From: Kapaibacterium sp044224925
GTDB taxonomy: Bacteria; Bacteroidota; Ignavibacteria; Kapaibacteriales; Kapaibacteriaceae
DNA length: 64,000 nt
Assembly: GCA_044224925.1 (NCBI GenBank)
Contig: JBGAJM010000006.1
Coordinates: forward strand, 124,001-188,000
Direction: 5' to 3'
In this document: in pieces, positions 52,373-59,858 of the stretch
Layout: each line of letters starts with the position of its first letter
How positions within the stretch are numbered: position 1 is the first letter of the stretch
Made by a program: the position numbers and the translations under genes
The notes under the pieces: generated by a model
What the model was told of the DNA's origin: nothing
Databases searched by the model: none
What the model saw: only the letters and a program-made list of their open reading frames with translations

Positions 52373-52504
52373 CGTTCAATTCCAAGCGGCTCCCGACGGA
52401 CTTCAGGATACGAAGGTAGGGCGAGCTACATAATCCGAACTACTACAAGGAGTTACGTAGGAACGTGCCTATTGAGGACATAGTTACTAAAGGGAACAGT
52501 TCGG
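52373..52504 (-). repeat. Right terminal inverted repeat, 132 bp
   Basis: Reverse complement of 40376-40507 with about four mismatches. The outer end is CCGAACTG on the minus strand. Confidence 0.92.
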
Positions 52505-52512
52505 TCCAATTT
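52505..52512. repeat. Right copy of the 8-bp target duplication (TCCAATTT)
   Basis: Identical to 40368-40375. It is followed by TAATGACC, the continuation of P'. Confidence 0.92.
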
Positions 52513-53315
52513 TAATGACCGCGGTACTACGTGAAGGTGGGACATACGATGTTCAACTTGGCTATAGTTCGAGAGCGATCACACCTATTGTTAATATTCC
52601 TAGGAGTGTGCCGTTTCAGAGTGTGGCAGTTGCGGTTTCACTAGTCACGGCACGAACTTCCACTGTCGCTAGCAGTGTTAAGGGAAAGAGAGAGGTGGAG
52701 CAAGGAACTTATTGCAACGTGCCGAATGGTACGATAGGTTTTGCTCACGACAACATCTGTTCTTTTGGAAGTTCTAATGGTGTTTGGAAATTTTGGTGGC
52801 CTTGCGCTGGAGACTTCGAAGTAAATCTTGACAATTGCTGTAAACTTCACGACCAGAAACTGTTTTGCGCTGAGAATGAAGCAGATAGAATTCTCGTTGA
52901 CTGGGCATTCTGCCACTGTATCATGACAGAGTTAATTAGGAGAGGTGAAGAAGAAATGTCTTGGTGGTGTGAGTGGCTATTTTTACCCCTTCTTGTAGTT
53001 TTTGCAGGATTGGGTCTTGGAACAATTGCTGATGTTGCTTTTTTGATATGGGGCTTCACATACTCTGGTGATTACGTAAACTTCAGTGAAAGAAATCTCT
53101 CAAGTTGCCTTTGTGGGGGTGATAAGCCGACATTGATGTGCAACACCGATCCGACAAATCCAAATAACTACCTGTGCGGTTATGACAATTGTTGTCGGCA
53201 CGCATCAGGTCAGATAATTCATCGAAATGGGAAGCCCTGTTTGAAAGCTGATAGTTTATTACCACCTTGTCCAGATGGTTACGCAGCTACTGATCAGATC
53301 AGAAAGTCTAGATAA
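52513..53315 (+). pseudogene. P' gene, 3' part with phospholipase-A2-like domain
   Basis: Codon 77 onward of P', cut from its start by the transposon. From 52515 it reads MTAVLREGGTYDVQLGYSSR; the restored context ANPILMTAVLREGG aligns with VPILMFFERNGRN of the intact P. It holds FEVNLDNCCKLHDQKLFC with the CCxxHD motif, ADRILVDWAFCHCIM (helix with the Asp), a membrane segment (WLFLPLLVVFAGLGLGTIAD), and a short Cys tail (SSCLCGGDKPTLMCN). The tail is about 100 residues shorter than in P. There is no ribosome-binding site before the internal ATG, so it is probably silent at present. Confidence 0.82.
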
Positions 53316-53452
53316 AACGTGAAGAATATCAATCCCCTTAAATTGTTAAGGATTATGGCCTTTGTCTCTAATTCTTTATTGAACGTCCCCACAGGTGTGG
53401 ACACTAAAGGTTGTTACCTAGGCACTCTGGGTAATCCACAAAATCTACTGAG

Positions 53453-54064
53453 ATGCGCACCATGATACAAACCGATCATATTATAGAAGTGCTACACGAC
53501 TTATGTCAATCTTCTTTGTTCAGATTCTTGGCACGTCCTCGAGTTATTACCGCACCTTCTAGCCAATTCAGATGTTTGTTATTTGTGTTGCTATCAGTCG
53601 TTGTTCAAAAGGCGGTGTGTTCAGAAGATGCTGCTGACTCGAGAAAGTATAATGTGACGTACGCGGAAATAGGTGGGAATGGTTTATCAGCATTCTCACT
53701 TAACATAGAAGCTCCAATTTGGCAGAAGCGATCAAGTGTCTCATCGCAAGTAAGAGCATCAATAGGCATTTCAACAGCGGATATTGCCCCCGGAACAATC
53801 CCATTGTTGTTAAAACTATTGTTGTTTGGAGATGAAGATTGGCTAGAACTAGGTTTTGGGGCTAGTATTGTCTACCGATATGCATCGAAGGAACCATTCT
53901 ATGAGTATTCTCAATCCAAGATTTTCCCTAGCGCAATAGTTGGCTATCGATATCAATCGCAAAATGGTGGATTTGTTTTTCGAGCAGGTTACATTCCTAT
54001 CTATGATATTGGTAATCGTAAGATCCATTCTTCATTTGGTTTATCAATCGGTTTTGCGTTTTAA
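53453..54064 (+). CDS. O' protein: small outer-membrane beta-barrel (outer cassette)
   Basis: Up to 203 residues. A hydrophobic export segment (FRCLLFVLLSVVVQKAVCS) precedes strands such as YAEIGGNGLSAFSLNIEAP and LELGFGASIVYRYASKEPF, and the C-terminus GYRYQSQNGGFVFRAGY to SIGFAF ends in Phe, as in outer-membrane barrels. It matches O in the IGGxG and GYR.Q.GGF motifs. The true start is probably downstream of the first ATG, near the hydrophobic segment. It lies 137 bp after P', with a CCTTAA-ATTG-TTAAGG hairpin in the gap, so it may still be expressed if it has its own promoter. Confidence 0.6.
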   Translation: MRTMIQTDHIIEVLHDLCQSSLFRFLARPRVITAPSSQFRCLLFVLLSVVVQKAVCSEDAADSRKYNVTYAEIGGNGLSAFSLNIEAPIWQKRSSVSSQVRASIGISTADIAPGTIPLLLKLLLFGDEDWLELGFGASIVYRYASKEPFYEYSQSKIFPSAIVGYRYQSQNGGFVFRAGYIPIYDIGNRKIHSSFGLSIGFAF

Positions 54065-54324
54065 GTCGTCTCACTTTCGCCATGATGAACTATCTGTGTA
54101 AAGACTGTACTAGCCCCCTATTGTGGCTCTTGCCCCGTAAAGGTGTGTGAGAAAGTCGTGAGTTCAATGAGTATTCTCCATCACTCTCTCGTCTATACCC
54201 TCTACCTACATACAGGTACCGGTACAGGAATCTGGTTATGAACACGAGTTCTGATCATGCTCGCGCAACTTCTTCATTGTGACCAGGCACCAGAATCGAT
54301 CGGTAGCACGAACGATCGATAGCC
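54065..54324. other. Right edge of the accessory region, no gene seen
   Basis: A 260-bp spacer. It holds a short palindrome around CAGGTACCGGTACAGG near 54215-54232 but no coding frame I believe. No direct repeat shared with the left edge at 39.1-39.4 kb was found by eye. Confidence 0.5.
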
Positions 54325-55695
54325 CTACCCCCTCGCCGCCTTACGACCCCACACATAGTATACCGGCACACCAAGCAGAACGATCACCAGGCCGGGCAAG
54401 GAGTACTCTTGCTTGTACATCAACAACGAGACGCAGATGAAGGTAGCGGCAAGGATGTAGAGGGCGGGAAGGACGGGATAGCCGAAGGCTTTGTAGGGAC
54501 GTGGAGCGTTGGGCTGTGTTTTTCGGAGACGGAAGATGCCGGCAATGGTGGCGATGTAGAAGAGCAGCACGGCCATCACCACGTAGTCGAGCAAGTTGCC
54601 GTATGTGCCCGACAAACACAGGGCCGAAGCCCATGCAGCCTGGATCCACAGGGCATTGCGAGGGACCTGTTTCTCGCTGAGTTCACCGGCCTTCTTGAAG
54701 AAGAGCTTGTCGAGCGCCATCGCATAGTACGCGCGGGCGCCGGAGAGGATGAGACCGTTGTTGCAACCGAACGTCGAGACCATGATGAGGATGGCCATGA
54801 TGGTGGCGCCGGGTGGACCGAACATCACCTGTGCCGCAGCCGCACCAACACGGTCCTTCTGCGCCGATGCGATCTCGTTCAACGGCATCAGACACAGATA
54901 GGCGATGTTGGCCAACAGATACAACACGGTGACCAACAACACACCGTACAGCAGACTCAAGGGAATGGTCTTCTTCGGGTCCTTCACTTCCGCCGCAGCG
55001 AACGTGATGTTGTTCCATGCATCACTACTGAAGATGGAACCGACCATGGCCACGGCCAGCATGGGCAACAGTGCCAACGGTTCCGATGGGACGAGATCCG
55101 TCACGCCACTCATGTTCATGTGGAAGGCATCGCTGCCCCATCCGATGATGATGCCCAGAAGGGCTAAGGCCACAACGCTGATGACCTTTGTACTCGTGAA
55201 CACGTTCTGGATGATCTTGCCCACGCTCACACCACGCGCATTGACGGCGGTGAGGAACAGGATGGTGGCAATGGCAAGGACCTGCGCCCATGAGACGCCC
55301 CACGATCCGATCGAGAAGATGCGATGATCTTCTGCGAAGAACGGTTGCAGCAGGCCCGTGTATTTGGCGAAGGCCATAGCAACGGCTGCGATCGTACCGG
55401 TCTGGATCACGGTGAAGAGCGTCCAGCCGTAGAGGAAGCCGGCGAGCGGACCGAACGCCTCGCGCAGGTAGACGTACTGTCCACCCGCCTCCGGCATCAT
55501 CCCTGCAAGCTCACCATAACTGAGGGCGGCCGTGATCGTGATCAGGCCGGTGATCCCCCACACCACCAACAGCAACATGGGCGATGCCGTGATCCGCGCA
55601 ATGTCCGCGCTCACAATGAAGATGCCCGAGCCGATCATCGATCCGGCCACGAGCATCGTTGCGTCGAATAATCCGAGCGCGCGTTTGAATGACAT
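54325..55695 (-). CDS. APC-family amino acid permease
   Basis: A 456-residue inner-membrane transporter with about 12 helices. Helix 1 has the APC signature MLVAGSMIGSGIFIVSADIA, with GSGIF unwinding residues that bind the amino-acid backbone, and helix 2-3 shows YGELAGMMPEAGGQYVYLRE. This is the LAT/SteT-like branch. Its ATG overlaps the upstream permease stop by one base (TAATG), so both are one unit. Substrate unknown. Confidence 0.9.
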   Translation of the reverse strand: MSFKRALGLFDATMLVAGSMIGSGIFIVSADIARITASPMLLLVVWGITGLITITAALSYGELAGMMPEAGGQYVYLREAFGPLAGFLYGWTLFTVIQTGTIAAVAMAFAKYTGLLQPFFAEDHRIFSIGSWGVSWAQVLAIATILFLTAVNARGVSVGKIIQNVFTSTKVISVVALALLGIIIGWGSDAFHMNMSGVTDLVPSEPLALLPMLAVAMVGSIFSSDAWNNITFAAAEVKDPKKTIPLSLLYGVLLVTVLYLLANIAYLCLMPLNEIASAQKDRVGAAAAQVMFGPPGATIMAILIMVSTFGCNNGLILSGARAYYAMALDKLFFKKAGELSEKQVPRNALWIQAAWASALCLSGTYGNLLDYVVMAVLLFYIATIAGIFRLRKTQPNAPRPYKAFGYPVLPALYILAATFICVSLLMYKQEYSLPGLVIVLLGVPVYYVWGRKAARG

Positions 55696-57152
55696 TACAG
55701 CGTTCCCGCATCACTTCGTTTCCGCAGCACGGAGTTGCGCGCGCTGTAGCCGAAGTAGATCAGGAATCCGAGGGCGAGCCAGATCAAGAGTCGCAACCAT
55801 GTGTCGCCCGGAAGCGAGATCATCATGGCCAAGCAACAGATGATGCCCAGAATGGGAACCAATGGAACAAGCGGCGTCTTGAAGGCGCGCGGAAGATCAG
55901 GTTGTGTTTTGCGGAGAACGATGATGCCGGCACAGACAAGACTGAAGGCAAAGAGCGTTCCGATACTCGTCATCTCGCCCACCACACTTCCGGGAACGAA
56001 GGCAGCGAAGAGCGACACGAACACACAGAACAACATGTTCGACTTCCACGGTGTACCGAACTTCGCATGTACCTCATGGAAGACCTTTGGCAGGAGACCG
56101 TCTTGACTCATGGAGAAGAAGACGCGCGACTGACCCATGAGCATGACCATGATCACCGACGAATAGCCGGCAAGAATGGCGATCATGATGGCCTGCTTCA
56201 GCCACTCATACGGCGTGTGCTCGATGGCCACCGCTACCGGTGCAATGCCGTCGTGTCCCTTGAACTCGGTGTAGTTCGCCATGCCCGTCATCACGTGGGC
56301 GAAGAGGATGTAGAGGACGGTACAGATCACAAGGGAGGCAAGGATGCCGATGGGCATGTCCTTCTTCGGGTCCTTCGCTTCTTGTGCGGCCGTCGACACG
56401 GCGTCAAATCCGATGTAGGCGAAGAAGATCACACCTGCTGCACGAAGGATGCCGCTCCATCCGTATTCGCCGAACACGCCCGTGTTCTCAGGGATGTAAG
56501 GCACATAGTTCGAGGGGTTGATGTATCCCCAACCAAGGGCGATGAAGACCAGCACCACGGCCACTTTCAGTCCAACGATGAAGCCGTTCACGAGTGCCGA
56601 TTCCTGTGTGCCGCGAATGAGCAGCAGCGACATGAGCACGACGATGAGAACAGCCGGCAGGTTCATGATGCCATGGACGGTCTGTCCGTTCACCACGGCT
56701 TCCTGGAACGGAGATATGGCCCATTCCATGGGTAACTGCACGCCCGCCTTGGCGAAGATCTTGACGAGATAGGCAGACCAACTGATGGAGACCGTAGCAG
56801 CGCCAACGGCGTACTCCAGCACAAGGTCCCAGCCAATGATCCAGGCGACGAATTCACCCATGGTCGCATAGGAATAGGTATACGCGCTTCCGGCCACCGG
56901 GATCATCGAGGCGAACTCGGCGTAGCACAGGCCTGCAAAGGCGCAGGCAATGGCCGCGATCACGAAGGAAATGGTCACGGCCGGACCTGCATTGTTGGCA
57001 GCGGCACCACCCGTGATCGAGAACAGTCCGGCGCCAATGATGGCCCCGATGCCCAATGCCGTCAGATTCACAGGACCCAGCGTACGCTTCAGCCCATGAT
57101 GCCCTGCCGCTTCGGCCTGCAACTCATGGATCTTCTTCTTTACGAACAGCAT
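55695..57152 (-). CDS. CAT-family cationic-amino-acid-type permease
   Basis: About 485 residues from the ATG at 57152 (MLFVKKKIHELQAEAAGHHG), chosen over an upstream ATG because GGGGAA lies just before it. The CAT branch is shown by LGPVNLTALGIGAIIGAGLF in helix 1, CYAEFASMIPVAGSAYTYSY, and the extended helices at the C-terminus (14 predicted). It is translationally coupled to the second permease, which may widen substrate range. Substrate unknown. Confidence 0.9.
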   Translation of the reverse strand: MLFVKKKIHELQAEAAGHHGLKRTLGPVNLTALGIGAIIGAGLFSITGGAAANNAGPAVTISFVIAAIACAFAGLCYAEFASMIPVAGSAYTYSYATMGEFVAWIIGWDLVLEYAVGAATVSISWSAYLVKIFAKAGVQLPMEWAISPFQEAVVNGQTVHGIMNLPAVLIVVLMSLLLIRGTQESALVNGFIVGLKVAVVLVFIALGWGYINPSNYVPYIPENTGVFGEYGWSGILRAAGVIFFAYIGFDAVSTAAQEAKDPKKDMPIGILASLVICTVLYILFAHVMTGMANYTEFKGHDGIAPVAVAIEHTPYEWLKQAIMIAILAGYSSVIMVMLMGQSRVFFSMSQDGLLPKVFHEVHAKFGTPWKSNMLFCVFVSLFAAFVPGSVVGEMTSIGTLFAFSLVCAGIIVLRKTQPDLPRAFKTPLVPLVPILGIICCLAMMISLPGDTWLRLLIWLALGFLIYFGYSARNSVLRKRSDAGTL

Positions 57153-57256
57153 TCGTTCCCCATTACAATTTGATAGCAATCATGCGTGTGGCAAAGATAG
57201 CAGAAGGTTCGAAAGTCAGCTAGACCGTATCTTCGCAACCCGTATTCAAGTGTTTT

Positions 57257-57297
57257 TCACTTGTCACTCGTCACTTGTCACTTGTCACTCGTCACTC
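57257..57297. repeat. GTCACTC/T heptad array upstream of the peroxiredoxin
   Basis: Five full heptads plus a partial one (TCACTT-GTCACTC-GTCACTT-GTCACTT and so on), the same unit and orientation as at 19118-19166. Confidence 0.95.
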
Positions 57298-57317
57298 ATA
57301 ACTATCCCAAGGATCTT

Positions 57318-57791
57318 ATGGCTCTCTCCGTCGGCACAACCGCTCCTGATTTCGAACTGTTCGATCAGGACAAGAACAAGCTCACGTTGTCTTCCTACCT
57401 CGGGAAGAAAGTGGTGCTGGTCTTCTTCCCTGCCGCCTTCACCGGCGTCTGCAAGGCAGAGGTCTGCTCCTTCCAGTCCGCCATTCAGCGCCTGAACGGC
57501 ATGAATGCTCAAGTGGTGGCCATCTCGCGCGACCAACCGTTCGCCAACAAGGCATTCGCCGTTGCCAATGGCTTGGAATTCCCGATCGGTTCCGACTACT
57601 TGTTGAACACCATCACGGCGTACGATGTGCTCTTCGAGAACTTCGCTGGTTTGCCCGGCTATACGTCCTCGTCGCGCGCCACGTTCGTGATCGATTCCAC
57701 GGGCAAGATCGCCTACGTCCACGTGACGGAAAATCCCGGCGTCGAGCCGAACTACGACGAGATCTATGCTGCTGTCGAAGCCACAGCTTGA
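57318..57791 (+). CDS. Peroxiredoxin, AhpC/TSA (BCP/AhpE-like)
   Basis: Thiol peroxidase that reduces hydrogen and organic peroxides, cytoplasmic, 157 residues. The start at 57318 has AAGGA five bases before and gives MALSVGTTAPDFELFDQDKN. The peroxidatic Cys lies in FPAAFTGVCKAEVCSFQ (P-x3-T-x2-C), with a second Cys four residues on; the active-site Arg is probably the one in VVAISRDQPF or later. The sequence is closer to the AhpE/1-Cys thioredoxin-like group. A strong terminator follows and a heptad array precedes. Confidence 0.9.
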   Translation: MALSVGTTAPDFELFDQDKNKLTLSSYLGKKVVLVFFPAAFTGVCKAEVCSFQSAIQRLNGMNAQVVAISRDQPFANKAFAVANGLEFPIGSDYLLNTITAYDVLFENFAGLPGYTSSSRATFVIDSTGKIAYVHVTENPGVEPNYDEIYAAVEATA

Positions 57792-57819
57792 TCTGAAACG
57801 GATCTGACATGGACGAACG

Positions 57820-57861
57820 GGCCCGCTGCACACTTCGATGAGTGCTGCGGGCCTTTTTTTT
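57820..57861 (+). terminator. Rho-independent terminator of the peroxiredoxin gene
   Basis: GGCCCGCTGCAC pairs with GTGCTGCGGGCC (one T-T mismatch) around a 10-base loop and is followed by eight T. Confidence 0.92.
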
Positions 57862-59119
57862 ATGGGACGATCAGGATGCACCTTTGCCTGTTCCCATTGA
57901 GGGCCAGGTGGTAGAGACCGGTCTCGAGTCGATCCGTCATCAGTTGCTGGTCGACCATGGCGATCGGTCCGATCGACCTCCCGCAAACGTCCATGAGCAT
58001 CACTTCTCCGTTAGCGTTGTCAATACGGAGCGGTTGTCCACGCCGGACGATAACATTCTCGGTTGCTGTTGGCAGATCGGTCGGCCGAGGGATCGACATG
58101 AGGGGGTCCCAGACATACATGGAGGTATCGATACTCGTGATCCCGGATGAGAGAGTCGACCCTACGATGCTCACTGGGCGGAAGTACCGGTTCGAATAAG
58201 GATTGTGGGCATTGCTGGGCACAATGTACCGCTGCCATACTGCCTGCCCCTGTTGCAGCACAGCGATCGTAGAGGTGGTTGATTCCCCGACGATCACTGC
58301 TTCAAGCGTACCATCTTCATAACGATGTGCGGCAAGGATCGTGTCGGATGTTGTGAGCTCCAGAGACGGACTCATTTTCCATGATGCGCCTTCATTCGTT
58401 GTCCAATAGACGGTTGTCGAATCTGCGGCGATGATCGTCGTATCATCAGAGAACTTCACTCCTTGCACGAAGGAAGTTGGTGTAGCGATCTCGTGTGAAA
58501 TTCCCGAGCAGTTTTGAACGTACCATGTCATGCTTCCTGTCTGGCTCTGATACTGCTTGAACAAGCCTTTCCCGAGAACACGCGAATCGAGAACCGGGCC
58601 GTAGGCCACGCTATCCCATCCGCAGATGATCGCCATACTCGCGGAATGTGAAATGGAACCAAACTGTGGGAACTTGCTCAATTGCGGTTCGAGTTTGGCG
58701 AATGGCGAAAGTGTGTACACCTCTACCCCCCAGGTTGGCATCACTTCTCCCACATTTCCGGCCATCGTCCATGCGAGAGTATCATCGCTCAATCGATACA
58801 ATTCACCGCAGCAGTACGACGCATCCGTCATGCCACTAGGCCATGTTTCAAACTGACCGTAATACGAGAGCGTATCCAGTATTGCATGCTGCCTCATGGA
58901 AGCAAGCATTACGTGGCTTGACTCGAACATCGGGCGACCGTCATAGGTAGGTATAACACGTTTCTGAAGGCTCACGAGGATCGTCCCTTCATCCAATTCA
59001 ATCGAGCTTGTGGCATGCCATTGCCACGGTAAGGGTGAGAACTGTGCGGTCAAGCTTGACACACACATAACAGTCATGCACATGGCCGTCATCCATTGTA
59101 TGTATCGGGTGCGTTTCAT
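57860..59119 (-). CDS. Secreted protein of unknown function with T9SS-type tail
   Basis: A 419-residue exported protein with signal region MTAMCMTVMCVSSLTAQ. The middle looks like a beta-propeller, with sialidase-like TTVYWTTNEGASWKMSPS and ILVSLQKRVIPTYDGRP. The C-terminal 70 residues (VIVRRGQPLRIDNANGEVML, MDVCGRSIGPI, ETGLYHLALNGN) fit a short T9SS sorting domain. It ends at the peroxiredoxin terminator. Related in style to the propeller protein at 61652-62626. Function unknown. Confidence 0.62.
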   Translation of the reverse strand: MKRTRYIQWMTAMCMTVMCVSSLTAQFSPLPWQWHATSSIELDEGTILVSLQKRVIPTYDGRPMFESSHVMLASMRQHAILDTLSYYGQFETWPSGMTDASYCCGELYRLSDDTLAWTMAGNVGEVMPTWGVEVYTLSPFAKLEPQLSKFPQFGSISHSASMAIICGWDSVAYGPVLDSRVLGKGLFKQYQSQTGSMTWYVQNCSGISHEIATPTSFVQGVKFSDDTTIIAADSTTVYWTTNEGASWKMSPSLELTTSDTILAAHRYEDGTLEAVIVGESTTSTIAVLQQGQAVWQRYIVPSNAHNPYSNRYFRPVSIVGSTLSSGITSIDTSMYVWDPLMSIPRPTDLPTATENVIVRRGQPLRIDNANGEVMLMDVCGRSIGPIAMVDQQLMTDRLETGLYHLALNGNRQRCILIVP

Positions 59120-59195
59120 GGTAGTAACCTAACAGCTTCTTGAGCCCCCCGGCACCTTAGCAATACCTTAGCACATCACATACCTAAACTGAAAA

Positions 59196-59217
59196 AGGGT
59201 CACCTTACGGTGACCCT
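59196..59217 (-). terminator. Terminator of the 124-aa protein gene
   Basis: AGGGTCACC-GTAA-GGTGACCCT, a perfect 9-bp stem read on the minus strand, followed by TTTTTC. It lies 83 bases past the gene's stop. Confidence 0.85.
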
Positions 59218-59299
59218 CTTCCATTTCGCGGCTTTCCTCCCACAAAAAGCTGCGTCTTCCTCTTTATGCTGCATGCCGTGCTGCGGACATGTGCATCTC

Positions 59300-59674
59300 T
59301 TATGACTCGGACCCCTTGTCGGCCTTCCGGGGGCGTCCGTAGCGACGTTCGGACTTCTTCTTCATTCCAAGCGTCGTGATCTCGTCAGAATCATCTCCGT
59401 ATTGTGCGATCACCTGACGTTTGGCCCCAAGAACAAGCTCGTGGAATCGCCACTCCAGCTCCAACGCCTCTTCTCGGGCGCGGGCAAGGGCCTCGACGGC
59501 CTTTGCTTCGGCTGATAGTGCCTTTTCCATCTTCTCTAGTGCTTCCCGCAAGCTGGTCGGCGTGAAATCCGGGTTCGACGGAGCATAATCCTTGAACGTA
59601 AGGACGGCAGATGCGATCTGCTTGTCCTTTTTCAGGATCCTCTGAGTTACCCTTGTGGTTTTCCGTTTCGACAT
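59300..59674 (-). CDS. Hypothetical small basic protein with coiled coil
   Basis: A 124-residue protein. A Lys/Arg-rich start (MSKRKTTRVTQRILKKDKQI), a long amphipathic helix at about 40-90 (LREALEKMEKALSAEAKAVE, ALARAREEALELEWRF), and a basic tail (MKKKSERRYGRPRKADKG) with an AT-hook-like GRPRK. DNA or RNA binding is plausible. It is monocistronic, with a clear promoter (59758-59788) and terminator (59196-59217). No family recognised. Confidence 0.6.
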   Translation of the reverse strand: MSKRKTTRVTQRILKKDKQIASAVLTFKDYAPSNPDFTPTSLREALEKMEKALSAEAKAVEALARAREEALELEWRFHELVLGAKRQVIAQYGDDSDEITTLGMKKKSERRYGRPRKADKGSES

Positions 59675-59757
59675 TGCTGCGGATTCCCCGAAGCGGTCTG
59701 AAGAGAATTATGCTGCATGCCTTGGTCATTAACATCAGCTGTGCATTAACACAAGGG

Positions 59758-59788
59758 CAAACATAATACATTTTCAGAGCATGCAAAA
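59758..59788 (-). promoter_or_regulatory. Promoter of the 124-aa protein gene
   Basis: On the minus strand TTTTGC (59788-59783), 17-bp spacer, TATGTTTG (59765-59758), the same -7 element as before the A genes. It implies a 5' leader of roughly 75 bases. Confidence 0.6.
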
Positions 59789-59858
59789 GTATTTTTTCAC
59801 CCATGTGTTAAGACTTATCCACCGCAGGTATAGCATACACGAACCAACACAACACTGG

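Larger units (their letters stand above)
40376..52504 (+). mobile_element. 12,129-bp transposon with 132-bp terminal inverted repeats
   Basis: Both ends begin CCGAACTGTTCCCTTTAGTA reading inward; the repeats are 132 bp each with four mismatches by my count. They are flanked by the 8-bp duplication TCCAATTT. Deleting the element plus one duplication copy restores the P' reading frame, which fixes the ends to the base. Inside is one complete transposase gene other than the nested IS21, an IS1595/ISXO2-like enzyme; that family is known to make 8-bp duplications, which fits. Cargo: DUF2188-HNH pair, two hypothetical genes, a HARE-like regulator, a class II tRNA, a mini-peptide gene, two XRE/small-protein modules (one decayed), an OB-fold membrane protein (broken by IS21) and a second A-P-O cassette. 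Confidence 0.88.

Noticed and set aside
40376..52504. Inverted repeats first looked like the borders of an invertible phase-variation segment.
   Set aside because: The 8-bp direct duplication outside the repeats and the exact restoration of P' on removal show an insertion; no invertase gene is inside, and inversion would not rejoin P'.
39139..54324. tRNA-associated integrative island with attachment repeats.
   Set aside because: No integrase in the region, no repeat of the tRNA 3' end elsewhere in the window, and no direct repeats found at the outer edges; the Xer gene at 1.2 kb is distant and housekeeping-like.
55689..56735. A 348-codon plus-strand frame across the permease genes.
   Set aside because: His/Asp/Glu-rich shadow of hydrophobic codons on the opposite strand.
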